Assembly (NCBI RefSeq): GCF_039538145.1
Contig: NZ_BAABBV010000001.1
Coordinates: 1,798,001-1,862,000 of the forward strand
Direction of reading: 5' to 3'
DNA from: Gryllotalpicola daejeonensis
GTDB taxonomy: Bacteria > Actinomycetota > Actinomycetes > Actinomycetales > Microbacteriaceae
Length of the DNA stretch: 64,000 nt
A program made the position numbers and the translations under genes. Below the pieces are notes generated by a model. That model saw nothing but the letters and a program-made list of their open reading frames with translations, searched no databases and was not told where the DNA came from. Positions 18,669-26,813 of this stretch are shown here, piece by piece; position 1 is the stretch's first letter; every line of letters begins with the position of its first letter.

Positions 18669-19163
18669 ATGACCAACAGCTACGACGCCGTCATCGAGAT
18701 CCCGCGCGGCAGCCGCAACAAGTACGAGGTCGACCACGAGACCGGTCGCGTCTACCTCGACCGCGTGCTCTTCACGAACTTCACCTACCCGACCGACTAC
18801 GGCTTCTTCGAGAACACCCTCGGCGAGGACGGCGACCCGCTGGACGTGCTCGTGCTGCTCGACTACCCGCTGTTCCCGGGCGTCGGCGTGAAGGTGCGCC
18901 CCGTCGGCGTGCTGCACATGAGCGACGAGGCCGGCGGCGACGACAAGGTCATCGCCGTGCAGTACAAGGACCCGCGCTGGAGCCACATCCAGGACGTCGC
19001 CGACATCCCCGAGTACACGAAGAAGGAGATCCAGCACTTCTTCGAGCACTACAAGGACCTCGAGCCCGGCAAGTGGGTCAAGGTCGACGAGTGGGGCAGC
19101 GCGGCCGACGCCGAGAAGCTCGTGGAAGAGGCCATCGAGCGCCTCAAGACCGCGGGTCACTGA
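18669..19163 (+). CDS. ppa: Inorganic pyrophosphatase
   Basis: Hydrolyses pyrophosphate released by biosynthesis. The 164-residue family I enzyme has FTYPTDYGFF and the metal-binding signature DGDPLDVLVLL, then KDPRWSHIQDVADIPEY. Size and sequence are typical of actinobacterial Ppa. It ends at a strong bidirectional terminator. Confidence 0.98.
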   Translation: MTNSYDAVIEIPRGSRNKYEVDHETGRVYLDRVLFTNFTYPTDYGFFENTLGEDGDPLDVLVLLDYPLFPGVGVKVRPVGVLHMSDEAGGDDKVIAVQYKDPRWSHIQDVADIPEYTKKEIQHFFEHYKDLEPGKWVKVDEWGSAADAEKLVEEAIERLKTAGH

Positions 19164-19202
19164 CTTCCGTTCGCTGACGGGCGCGTCGCGCACCTTCGTT
19201 CG

Positions 19203-19243
19203 TTGAGGAGCACGCGCAGCCTGCGGAGCGCGCATGTCGAAAC
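19203..19243. repeat. Dispersed palindromic repeat (TTGAGGAGCACGCG type)
   Basis: Unit reads TTGAGGAGCACGCGCAGCC, then TGCGGAGCGCGCATGTCGAAAC; related to the copies at 7441-7474 and 10086-10146. It lies after ppa, directly before the terminator. Confidence 0.55.
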
Positions 19244-19244
19244 G

Positions 19245-19278
19245 AAGAACCCCGGCGGAATCATCCGCCGGGGTTCTT
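19245..19278. terminator. Bidirectional rho-independent terminator
   Basis: Perfect 15-bp stem (19245-19259 with 19264-19278) and 4-nt loop. Arms start with AAGAA and end with TTCTTT, giving short T-runs on both strands. It serves the convergent ppa and NlpC/P60 genes. Confidence 0.85.
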
Positions 19279-19284
19279 TGCGAT

Positions 19285-20658
19285 TCAGCGGCCCATCGAC
19301 GGGCGCGCGACGACGTCGATCGGCGTGCCCCAGACCGCCTGCTGCTTGACGTTCTCGCCGGCCTGCGGCGCGGCGATCATCTGGCCGTTGCCGATGTAGA
19401 GACCCACATGGTAGAGCCCGTTCGGCGCCGTGCCCCAGAAGATCAGGTCGCCGGGCTGTGCCTGGCTTCGCGGCACGAGCTGGCCGAGCGCGGCCGCCTG
19501 CCGGTACTGATAGACGACGCCGTGGCCGCCGATGTTCAGGCCGGCACTCTGGTAGGCCATCATCGTCAGCCCCGAGCAGTCGAACGAGTTCGGCCCGGCG
19601 CCGTCGAAGACGTACGGCTTGCCGATCTGCGCGCGGGCGTAGGCGATGGCCTGAGCCACGATGGCGGCGTCCGGTGCGCCGTTGCTGGTGTGAGGAGCGC
19701 TGCCGGATGACCCGCCGGACGACCCGGAATGAGTGGATCCGCTCGAGCCGCTCGACCCGGTAGACCCCGATCCACTCGAGCTGTGCTGCTGTTGCTGCTT
19801 CCGCCGTGCTTCGGCGGCGGCCTGCGCCGCCTGCGCCTGGCGCTGCCGTTCCGCCGCGGCCTCCGCGGCCTTCTGCGCGGCGATCGCCTGCTGGCCCTTG
19901 ACGTACTGCGCGGCGACTTCGGTCGACGTGTTCTGCAGCGTCGCGAGCTGGGCGGTGAGCTCGGTCTGCTTCTGCTGCTGGGTGGTCACGGCGAGCTGGG
20001 CTGCGGCCGCGGCATCCTGCGCCGCTTTCGACGCCTTCTCTGCGGCATCCGCCGCCTTCTTCTTCGCCTGCTGCGCTGCCTTCGCCTGCGCCGCGAGCGA
20101 CTGCGCGGTGTTGCGGTCGGCGACCGCCTGGTCGTAGATCTTGCGTGACTGCTCGGTGAGCTGGCTCATCGTGCCGAGCTGGTAGAGCAGCTTGTCGGCC
20201 GCGCCCGAGTCGCTGCCCTCGAGCAGCAGCCCGATCGAGCCGTCGGTGCCCGCGGTGCGCATCAGGTGCGAGGCGAGCAGTCCAGCCCGCACCGTCGAGG
20301 TCTCTGCCGTCTTCTGCGCGGCATCCGCCTGCTTCTTGAGCTCGGCAGCCTTCTCGGTCGCGTCGGCCAGGTCGCCCTGCGCCTGGTGATAGGCCTCGAC
20401 CGCCTCCTCCGACTTGATGCCGGCGGTCGTCGCCTGGTCTTGCAGCTTCGCGACGAGGCCGTTGATCTTGTCGACCATCGCCTTCTGCGCCGACACGTTG
20501 GCCTTCGCGTTCTGCACGTCGGTCCACGTCGGGTACTCGGTGGCAGAGGCCTGTGAGGGGTGGGCGACGATGCCCACCGTCGCCGTCAGAACCCCGAGCG
20601 CCGCTGCGCTCACGGTGATCGCCGGCCGGCGGAAGCTCGAGCCGTCGTGTTCGCTCAT
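19285..20658 (-). CDS. Secreted NlpC/P60 peptidoglycan endopeptidase with coiled-coil region
   Basis: Cell-wall hydrolase of 457 residues: signal peptide (hydrophobic stretch about residues 12-35), long Ala/Gln/Lys-rich coiled coil (about 45-300), a Ser/Gly linker, and a C-terminal NlpC/P60 domain with catalytic cysteine in FDCSGL and histidine in YHVGLYIGNG. Architecture matches RipA-like D,L-endopeptidases. ATG at 20658 overlaps the upstream M23 gene by 4 nt; the longer frame from 20685 is less likely. The mature N-terminus YPTWTDVQNAKANV is shared with the upstream protein, so the two are tandem paralogues with different catalytic heads. Confidence 0.92.
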   Translation of the reverse strand: MSEHDGSSFRRPAITVSAAALGVLTATVGIVAHPSQASATEYPTWTDVQNAKANVSAQKAMVDKINGLVAKLQDQATTAGIKSEEAVEAYHQAQGDLADATEKAAELKKQADAAQKTAETSTVRAGLLASHLMRTAGTDGSIGLLLEGSDSGAADKLLYQLGTMSQLTEQSRKIYDQAVADRNTAQSLAAQAKAAQQAKKKAADAAEKASKAAQDAAAAAQLAVTTQQQKQTELTAQLATLQNTSTEVAAQYVKGQQAIAAQKAAEAAAERQRQAQAAQAAAEARRKQQQQHSSSGSGSTGSSGSSGSTHSGSSGGSSGSAPHTSNGAPDAAIVAQAIAYARAQIGKPYVFDGAGPNSFDCSGLTMMAYQSAGLNIGGHGVVYQYRQAAALGQLVPRSQAQPGDLIFWGTAPNGLYHVGLYIGNGQMIAAPQAGENVKQQAVWGTPIDVVARPSMGR

Positions 20659-21941
20659 ATCGCTGCTCCGTGCTGGGCCATCCACGGCACCGGGTTGATC
20701 TGCACGCCGTTGCGGCGCACCTCGAAGTGCAGGTGCGGGCCGGTCGAGTGGCCCGTTGACCCGACATGCCCGATCACCTGCCCCGCTGTCACGTGCTGGC
20801 CGACCGAGACGACGATGCCGCCGTTGATGTTGTGGCCGTATGCCGTCGAGATGCCGTCGCCGTCATCGATCAGGATGAAATTGCCGTAACCGCCGTTCCA
20901 GCCCGCGAACACGACCGTGCCCGCATGGGCGGCGTGGATCGGGGTGTTGAAGGCCGCGGCGATGTCGTCGCCCTCGTGCCAGGTCGTGCAGCCGGCGCAC
21001 GGCGCGGGCCGCGGGCCGAACGGCGACGCGATCGGGCCATAGACGGGAACCGCCCAGCCCTGCGCGTTCGCGTGGCTCGCCGCAGCCGCTGCCGCACGGG
21101 CACGCGCCTCTGCCGCCTTCTTCGCCGCGGCGGCGCGAGCGGCGACACCCTTCTGGTAGCCGGCGACGGTCTTGCTCGTTTTGTCCTTGAGGGCTGCGAG
21201 CATCGCGTTCAGCTCGTCGCTGTGGCTCTGCTCTGCGGTCACGGCCTGCTGAGCGGAGACCTGCGCCTGCTGCGCAGCCACCAGCGCCGCCTGCGCCTGC
21301 TGCTGCAGCCGGGTGCGCTCGTCGAGTGCGGACTTCGCCTGGTCTGCGGCGGCCTTCGCGGTGTTCTTCGCCTGCTGCGCCTCCGACCACAGATCAGAGG
21401 TCGACTCGGTCAGCTTCGTCATCGTGCCGAGCTGGTCGAGCAGCACCGTGGGGTCCGACTTGCTCTGCTTCGAGCTGGCGAACAGCAGCGAGCTCGTGAT
21501 GTTGTTGCCGCCGGAGCGGTACAGCTGCGCCGCGACCCGGCCCGCGCGGGTGCTGGCGGTGCCGGCCTGCGCGGCCAGCTTGTCGGACTGCGACTTGAGG
21601 GTCTGGTACTTCTGGTCGGCCGCGAACAGCGCGTCCTGCGCCTCGGCCACCTTCTCGCCGGCGGCGGTGGCGGCCTGCTGCGCCTTGGTCGCCTGCGTCT
21701 TCAGATTCGCGAGCAGCGCCGTGACCTGCTTGACCTTGGCCGCCGCCGCGGCCTGGTTGCCGCGAGCCTTCTGCACGTCGGCCCACGTCGGGTAGGACGC
21801 GGCGAACGCGCTGGTCGGCGCCGTCACCGTTCCCGAGATGACGAGCACGAGGGATGCCGCGAGCACGCCTGCCGCCATCAGGGCACGTCCTCGCGCCCTG
21901 CTCATGCGGGCGCCGGAGCGCGCGAACAGCCGCATCTCCAT
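20655..21941 (-). CDS. Secreted M23 (LytM/EnvC-like) peptidase with coiled-coil region
   Basis: A 428-residue exported protein: signal peptide ending near AFAASYPTW, an Ala/Lys/Gln-rich coiled coil (about residues 55-290), then an M23 domain with HEGDDIAA (first zinc ligands), YGHN and HLHFEVRRNG. It may cleave peptidoglycan cross-bridges or, like EnvC, activate another hydrolase; the zinc residues appear intact. It is translationally coupled to the NlpC/P60 gene and shares its N-terminal region, which suggests joint action at the septum (inference). Confidence 0.92.
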   Translation of the reverse strand: MEMRLFARSGARMSRARGRALMAAGVLAASLVLVISGTVTAPTSAFAASYPTWADVQKARGNQAAAAAKVKQVTALLANLKTQATKAQQAATAAGEKVAEAQDALFAADQKYQTLKSQSDKLAAQAGTASTRAGRVAAQLYRSGGNNITSSLLFASSKQSKSDPTVLLDQLGTMTKLTESTSDLWSEAQQAKNTAKAAADQAKSALDERTRLQQQAQAALVAAQQAQVSAQQAVTAEQSHSDELNAMLAALKDKTSKTVAGYQKGVAARAAAAKKAAEARARAAAAAASHANAQGWAVPVYGPIASPFGPRPAPCAGCTTWHEGDDIAAAFNTPIHAAHAGTVVFAGWNGGYGNFILIDDGDGISTAYGHNINGGIVVSVGQHVTAGQVIGHVGSTGHSTGPHLHFEVRRNGVQINPVPWMAQHGAAI

Positions 21942-22047
21942 GCGTCTCCTTCAGTGTCGGGGGCGAGCACGTCGCTTCGAACGTAACCGCGGCACCGGCA
22001 TCCTCATCGGGTAACACGCCCGAGTGTCGCGAACCGGTCGCTCCGAT

Positions 22048-22076
22048 TTGGACACGTGGGAAGGCTCACGTATGCT
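22048..22076 (+). promoter_or_regulatory. Promoter of the tRNA-Glu/tRNA-Asp unit
   Basis: TTGGAC (22048-22053) and TATGCT (22071-22076) are separated by 17 nt and lie about 35 bp before the first tRNA. This is the best sigma-70-type match in this intergenic region. Confidence 0.65.
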
Positions 22077-22111
22077 TAGTCCTCGGTAGTCATGCGGTGG
22101 CAGCCGCAGAC

Positions 22112-22187
22112 GGCCCCATCGTTTAGTGGCCTAGGACGCCGCCCTTTCACGGCGGTAGCACGGGTTCGAATCCCGTTGGGGTCACCA
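22112..22187 (+). tRNA. tRNA-Glu (TTC)
   Basis: Full cloverleaf: acceptor GGCCCCA pairs with TGGGGTC with one G-U, anticodon stem CCGCC/GGCGG encloses loop CTTTCAC with anticodon TTC, and the T-loop is TTCGAAT. The 3' CCA is encoded. Confidence 0.96.
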
Positions 22188-22210
22188 TGATTGCCAGCAC
22201 AAAAGAATAT

Positions 22211-22284
22211 GGCCCTGTAGCGCAGTTGGTTAGCGTGCCGCCCTGTCACGGCGGAGGTCGCGGGTTCAAGTCCCGTCAGGGTCG
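22211..22284 (+). tRNA. tRNA-Asp (GTC)
   Basis: Acceptor GGCCCTG pairs with CAGGGTC, anticodon loop CTGTCAC gives anticodon GTC, and the T-loop is TTCAAGT. CCA is not encoded (the sequence after the discriminator G is CGG). Confidence 0.95.
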
Positions 22285-22292
22285 CGGATGGC

Positions 22293-22322
22293 AAAGCCCT
22301 ATCGAGAGGTAGGGCTTTTCTT
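22293..22322 (+). terminator. Rho-independent terminator after tRNA-Asp
   Basis: Stem AAAGCCCTA/TAGGGCTTT (22293-22301 and 22310-22318) followed by a T-rich tail. It ends the Glu/Asp tRNA transcript ahead of tRNA-Phe. Confidence 0.85.
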
Positions 22323-22370
22323 CCAGAAGCGGCTGTTTCTGTGTTGTTGAACGACGCAGTCGGCCGGTTC

Positions 22371-22446
22371 GGCTCTGTAGCTCAGTTGGTAGAGCGCACG
22401 ACTGAAAATCGTGAGGTCACGGGATCGACGCCCGTCGGAGCCACCA
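22371..22446 (+). tRNA. tRNA-Phe (GAA), target of an integrative element
   Basis: Acceptor GGCTCTG pairs with CGGAGCC, D-arm GCTC/GAGC, anticodon stem CACGA/TCGTG with loop CTGAAAA (anticodon GAA), T-stem ACGGG/CCCGT, CCA encoded. The T-loop reads ATCGACG, so position 54 is A instead of the near-universal T. Bases 22402-22419 recur at 31063-31080 as the element attachment core. Confidence 0.95.
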
Positions 22447-23620
22447 TTGAATTGCCTGATCGCGGGCCCTTTTTCTTGGGTCTGGGGCCCTTCGTAATGG
22501 CTGGTCTTTTGGGCTCTGCCCACATTTTGCCCACACGAGAGGCGCCCACGCGGTGGGTGAGCGCGGCTGCCACGGCGTCGAGGTCGTCCTCGAACAGTTC
22601 GGCGTAGACGTCGAGGGTCGTCGCCGCCGACGCATGCCCCAGCAGCCGCTGCACCGCCTTCACGTTCGCGCCGGCCGAGATGGCGAGGGATGCCGCCGTG
22701 TGCCGCAGGTCGTGCGGAGTCACCCACGGGAATCCGGGGTCCTCGGCCATCGCCTGGCGCACCGCCGGCTCGAAGACGCGGTGCCGGAAATTGCCGTTGC
22801 GGATGAGGCCGCCGTTCGCGCTGGTGAACAGCGGCGCGTCCAGGCTGCGGCCTTCGCACCGAGCCGCGAGCGGCCCGACCAGGAAGTCGGGAAACGGCAC
22901 CGAGCGGCGCTCGTGGTTCTTCGGCGTGCCCCACGTCATGACACCCTCGAGCTCGACGACGGATTCGTCGACGGCCACTCGCCGCCGGTCGAAGTCGACA
23001 GACGCGACGCGCAGCGCCGCCATCTCGCCCCAGCGCAGGCCGGTGAAGGCAAGGAAGACAACGAGGTCGGCGTCACTGCTGCACAGGCTCGCGACGTGCG
23101 CCACTTGGTCGGCCGTGAGGTAGCCCTTTCGCTTGCGCTCGATGCGCGGCAGCCGGATGAACTCGCACGGATTTCGCACGAGGCGTCCGTCGCGGATCGC
23201 GAACTTCATGAGCCCGGACAGCACGAGGTAGATCTGCTTGACCGTCGAGGGCTTGAGCCGTGCGCTGAGCGCGCCGACCCAGTCCTGCACCTCGGCGTGG
23301 CCGATCTCGACGAGCCGGCGCTCGCCCCAGAGCGGATAGATGTGGTGGTCGAGGTTGTAGCGGTAGCCCGAGCGCGTGGCTGGCTTCACCTGCACCTGGG
23401 CCTCGAACCACGTCTCGCCCCACTCGCGCACGGTGATGCGCGAGTTCGAGGGGTCGATCCATTCGCCGCGGGTCATCGAGACGGTGACCGAGGCGAGGAA
23501 AAGCTCGGCGTCCCGCTTGGTGCGGAATCCGCGCTTGTCGGTCTGCGACCGGTCGGGCTTGCGATAGCGCACCCGATAGCGCCGGCCCGCCGACGTCGAG
23601 TAGGGCTCGATGCTCCCCAT
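22382..23620 (-). CDS. int: Tyrosine recombinase/integrase
   Basis: Site-specific integrase of 412 residues, with an N-terminal Arm-type and SAM-like domain and a catalytic domain holding R196 (TGLRWGE), K234, H303 and R306 (HDLRHT), H329 (LLGHAS) and the nucleophile Y339 (LDVYAELF). All catalytic residues are intact. The gene runs through the antisense of tRNA-Phe and stops inside it at 22382, beyond the attachment core. Its last residues (SVVRSTN) are therefore host-encoded and change on excision. It lies 9 bp after a small upstream gene, probably its operon partner. Confidence 0.95.
   Translation of the reverse strand: MGSIEPYSTSAGRRYRVRYRKPDRSQTDKRGFRTKRDAELFLASVTVSMTRGEWIDPSNSRITVREWGETWFEAQVQVKPATRSGYRYNLDHHIYPLWGERRLVEIGHAEVQDWVGALSARLKPSTVKQIYLVLSGLMKFAIRDGRLVRNPCEFIRLPRIERKRKGYLTADQVAHVASLCSSDADLVVFLAFTGLRWGEMAALRVASVDFDRRRVAVDESVVELEGVMTWGTPKNHERRSVPFPDFLVGPLAARCEGRSLDAPLFTSANGGLIRNGNFRHRVFEPAVRQAMAEDPGFPWVTPHDLRHTAASLAISAGANVKAVQRLLGHASAATTLDVYAELFEDDLDAVAAALTHRVGASRVGKMWAEPKRPAITKGPRPKKKGPRSGNSMVAPTGVDPVTSRFSVVRSTN
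22402..22419. repeat. attL core, 18 bp, in the tRNA-Phe anticodon arm
   Basis: CTGAAAATCGTGAGGTCA, identical to 31063-31080. It starts in the anticodon loop and ends in the T-arm, the usual crossover zone for this integrase class. Flanking bases differ at both ends, so 18 bp is the full repeat. Confidence 0.9.
22517..22536. repeat. Candidate integrase arm-type site, left
   Basis: TGCCCACATTTTGCCCACAC, itself a doubled TGCCCACA, recurs with minor changes at 30938-30957. The two copies lie about 98 and 106 bp inside their respective attachment cores. The left copy also encodes part of the integrase tail. Confidence 0.45.
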
Positions 23621-23629
23621 GGCCGAACC

Positions 23630-24013
23630 CTAGGCCTGGCCGCCGACATCGGCTACGCCGCGGCGCTTGATGAGCGCCTGGCGGCTGAGCTTGGTGCGCA
23701 GCGCGAGCAGCGTCCAGCTGGCGCCGGCCGCGCGCAGCGCGTCGATGAGCTCGTCGCGCTGGCTCCGCAGCCGCACTTCCTCCCGCTGCAGTCTCACCAG
23801 CGCGCGGCTGAGCTCGTCCAGCTCATTGAGTGCGCGAGTGCGGCCGCCCCAGCCGTCCTCGAGCGCGTCGATCGCGTCGGCGGCGCGCCGCGCGGCGGCC
23901 CTGGCCTCCTCATGGACGGCGTTCCTTGCCGCTGCCGCATCGCGCTGAGCCCGCTGTCGGGCGTAGGCGGCGCGACGTCGCGCGTCTCGCTCTGCTCGTG
24001 TGTTTGTCCTCAT
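23630..24013 (-). CDS. Small coiled-coil protein with C-terminal HTH-like segment
   Basis: Unrecognised 127-residue basic protein. About 90 residues of Arg/Ala/Glu-rich predicted coiled coil are followed by ASWTLLALRTKLSRQALIKR, which reads like a helix-turn-helix. It ends 9 bp before the integrase start, so it is probably co-transcribed and could be a directionality or regulatory factor of the element (inference). The ATG at 24013 was chosen; a GTG at 24028 is possible. Confidence 0.6.
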   Translation of the reverse strand: MRTNTRAERDARRRAAYARQRAQRDAAAARNAVHEEARAAARRAADAIDALEDGWGGRTRALNELDELSRALVRLQREEVRLRSQRDELIDALRAAGASWTLLALRTKLSRQALIKRRGVADVGGQA

Positions 24014-24447
24014 ACCTGCAAGTTGCACAACCCGAAGAGAAACAGCGCGCAGATGGCGCGCACGACTATCGGACGCGCTCGGGCTGTAACCCGGTTGTTG
24101 CGCGAGTCATGCGTCAGGCACAGTTCGTCGCGCTCTCAAGATTGAGCCTGCGTGCATTGCACCATCGTGGCGTTGACTCATCGTCATCACGTCGCTGTCG
24201 TTCTTGCCGCTCGATTTCATCGCGTGGCTCGGCCCAGTAGTAGTCGCATACGTGTTGCAGCGGCCCTACCGTTGCAGCATTTTCACCAGGCGCGTCGTGC
24301 CGGCACACATGTGCGACGCCACGGCCGCGCCTCGCGCGCTTTGGCACAGGCAATCGAAAGTCGCGATCGGCCCGAGCCAGCGCGACAGACTCAGTACGCT
24401 CGGCGAGATTGGGAAGACTTCGCTAGAGCGGGCAGCCCGGCGGCGCA
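24014..24447. other. Gap without a convincing gene, inside the element
   Basis: About 430 bp with only short overlapping frames on both strands and no recognisable protein. It presumably contains the promoter for the small HTH-like gene and integrase. No strong hairpin or repeat was seen. Confidence 0.4.
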
Positions 24448-25290
24448 TTACAACTCATTGAATCGAGGCAACTTCTCACCAGGCGCCTGTACTCGGCCGC
24501 ATCTGAGATCAAAGAGTCTGAATGCCTCGTTGACAGCGAGCGCTGCCGCGGCGGCCGCGGGCCCGATGTCATGAACAATGTCCCCCCGCAGCTCCACGGT
24601 TCTTTTCCCGTCGGCTCCAGTTGTGACGACGTTGCGATCCATCCGCATCAGCGCGAACGAACGCTGACCGTGAGCCGCCGCGCTGCCCATGCGCCAAAGC
24701 GGTTCGACTCCGCTGGTTGCGGCCGGGTCGTCGTGGATGTGCCGCGCGGCAAAGTTGACGACATCGGTGTTGTTCAGTGCCGCGTTGCTTGACTTGGCGA
24801 GTCCGAGTTCGGCTACGGTTCCGCGGCACAGGTCAAGCCGCTCGGTCAGCGCTTTCGCGTCGCGAACCTGTGCCTTGAGCTGTTGCTCTGTGAGCCCAGT
24901 TGCACTTTCAACGAGCTTCCGTTGATCGGTGAGATCCTGAATCAAAAGCCTCATCGCCCGACCTCGCCGGTCGGCTCTACGGACTGGCGCAAGCACCCAT
25001 AGCGCGTGTGACGCAGCGAGGAGGGCCGATCGAAGGCTGGTCATGTAGGCAGTTGGATAGGTTGTGCCTGTCGCACGCATCATTGCGAGTACGAACTCGA
25101 GGTGTTCCACCGCGACGACGAGCGAGTACCACGCGAGCCCGGAGACGCTCAGATTCGACGTGTCATCACCGCCGAGCGCGCTCCGAGGCGGCACTTCCTC
25201 GGCACGATTCGTCCGCGTTTGCCAAGCCGAAGAAGCCACGGCTATCCGTCCGAGGCGGCGTTCCCACGCGCGCCACGATTCGTCCGTCAT
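24448..25290 (-). CDS. Unrecognised helical cargo protein
   Basis: A 280-residue protein I cannot assign. From MTDESWRAWERRLG it is predicted almost wholly helical, with a long central segment (SLVVAVEHLEFVLAMMRATG, then YMTSLRSALLAASHALWVLAP) and a late GSAAAHGQRSF motif reminiscent of the S-x-x-x-H-G turn in HEPN-like and DUF5677-like helical proteins. That resemblance is weak. The start at 25290 has an AGGA site upstream; the longer frame to 25494 lacks protein-like sequence. It is divergent from the DUF6602-like gene, with 223 bp between. Confidence 0.7.
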   Translation of the reverse strand: MTDESWRAWERRLGRIAVASSAWQTRTNRAEEVPPRSALGGDDTSNLSVSGLAWYSLVVAVEHLEFVLAMMRATGTTYPTAYMTSLRSALLAASHALWVLAPVRRADRRGRAMRLLIQDLTDQRKLVESATGLTEQQLKAQVRDAKALTERLDLCRGTVAELGLAKSSNAALNNTDVVNFAARHIHDDPAATSGVEPLWRMGSAAAHGQRSFALMRMDRNVVTTGADGKRTVELRGDIVHDIGPAAAAAALAVNEAFRLFDLRCGRVQAPGEKLPRFNEL

Positions 25291-25513
25291 GCCCAGATCC
25301 TGCCCTATTGCAGGTCCCGCGAGGCTGACGCGTGGTTTAGGTCGGGGGTTTCGGGTCGGTTTGCCCGCCGGCCCATCCGTCTCCTCACCTACGCGACCGA
25401 ACCGGATTCGGATCTGAAGTCGGCCCGCGGTGGTTGCGAGTCGGATCGCGCAGCGCTGTCGGCGGTTAGTACTAGCCTGCCCACGGCTCGACATGATGCG
25501 GAGGTCCGAGAGT

Positions 25514-26323
25514 ATGGCTAGTGAGCCATTTCCTGAACTGTTGGGGCGAATGCGCGGGGCGTTCGATGCGGAAGAGACGCGCCTGCGCGCGGCATTGCAG
25601 CAAGCGCGATCAGACTTCGATCACCGTGGCGTGCGCGGAGACGTGCTAGAGAACGCAGTACGTGCGTTCCTCCGCGGTCACCTTCCGCGGCGCCTCGATG
25701 TAGGAACGGGCGAGGTGATCGATCGATATGGAACGCGAAGCCCGCAACTCGATGTGATCATTGCCAATGAAGACCAGCCGCTGGTCTACGGCGTCGAAGA
25801 GCCTGGCCTATATCTAGCGGAGGGAGTGTCTGCCATCGGGGAAGTCAAGACACGCCTAGACGGAGAAGCGCTCGGCGACATACTCCGCAAGGGGGCGCAG
25901 TTGCGCCAAATGCGAATGACTCCCAATGTCGGCGACCAGGTCCAGCATTCGAACCCCTCGGATATCGCCCGCTTCGTTATGTCTTTTCCATTTTTCGCCA
26001 TTGCGATGGAGAGCAGCCTGTCGCTGGACACGATCCAGCAACGACTTACGAGCGAACCGCTCGTGCCGTCGTCCGATGGGTCAGGGACGCAGCTGAGCAA
26101 ACTGGACGCGCTCTTTGTCCTCGACAAGGGAGTGCTTCTCTTCGTTGGGGATGGCACGGGACAGCTTCAGATGGAAACGTTCGACGGCCAGAAAGTGCAA
26201 GGCTGGGGCAGCACGGTCCAGCTCGGGCCTCTGATGGAATTGTTTATGTGGATCAACTCGGTCATGCCGAGAGTCAGGCGCGGAATCTCAATCGCGCTGC
26301 CGTACCTGACCAACATGAGGTAA
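25514..26323 (+). CDS. DUF6602-like protein with PD-(D/E)XK-type residue pattern
   Basis: A 269-residue protein resembling the DUF6602 group. Conserved features are E46 in GDVLENAVRAFL, then GTGEVIDRYG, D80 in PQLDVII, and E110-x-K112 in IGEVKT, an order matching the PD-(D/E)XK nuclease fold. The C-terminal half ends in hydrophobic strands (LMELFMWINSVMPR). Start ATG at 25514 follows a perfect GGAGGT site (25500-25505). Such proteins occur beside defence genes; nuclease activity is inferred from the motif only. Confidence 0.7.
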   Translation: MASEPFPELLGRMRGAFDAEETRLRAALQQARSDFDHRGVRGDVLENAVRAFLRGHLPRRLDVGTGEVIDRYGTRSPQLDVIIANEDQPLVYGVEEPGLYLAEGVSAIGEVKTRLDGEALGDILRKGAQLRQMRMTPNVGDQVQHSNPSDIARFVMSFPFFAIAMESSLSLDTIQQRLTSEPLVPSSDGSGTQLSKLDALFVLDKGVLLFVGDGTGQLQMETFDGQKVQGWGSTVQLGPLMELFMWINSVMPRVRRGISIALPYLTNMR

Positions 26324-26489
26324 GAGGCCGACGGCCGCAGGCCATCATTCCCGTCGCTCACTGATCATCCAGCCCGGATCCAGACACGGACACCCATTGA
26401 TGGAACCCTAAAATTACATCTCACAGCCTGTGTGCGAAGAGGTGCCGCGAAGTCGCCGCCGCCGCAGTCCGCGCGCTTACCCTAGATAC

Positions 26490-26813
26490 ATGTCGATCCC
26501 TACGCCGCCGAGCCTCGCCTTGCGCGAGGTCATCAGTGCGCGGCGAGGCGAACTCGAGGCTCTACTGGCCAAATACCACGCGAAGAACCCAAAGTTGTTC
26601 GGTTCCGTCGCCCGCGGGGATGCCCACGAGGGAAGCGATATCGACATCCTTGTCGAGATGGATCCGACCGCGGGCAACCTTCTGATGCGGGCCTCTGGTC
26701 TCATGGAAGAGACGCGGAAGCTCTACGCGCGAGACGACATCGACATCTTCCCGGCACAGCTGCTCAAGCATCCGATCTCCGAGTCGGCACTCGCCGAAGC
26801 GCTCGACCTGTGA
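26490..26813 (+). CDS. mntA: MntA-like nucleotidyltransferase antitoxin
   Basis: A 107-residue minimal nucleotidyltransferase. The active site is LFGSVARGDAHEGSDIDILVEM, with G38-S39 and D50/D52 (GS-x10-D-x-D). Family members adenylylate the partner HEPN toxin to neutralise it. The gene overlaps hepT by 4 nt (GTGA). A TACCCT box 6 nt before the ATG suggests a leaderless transcript. Confidence 0.88.
   Translation: MSIPTPPSLALREVISARRGELEALLAKYHAKNPKLFGSVARGDAHEGSDIDILVEMDPTAGNLLMRASGLMEETRKLYARDDIDIFPAQLLKHPISESALAEALDL

Noticed and set aside
24114..24353. 79-codon minus-strand frame in the element
   Set aside because: No ribosome site, no motif and atypical composition; kept only as part of a gene-free gap.
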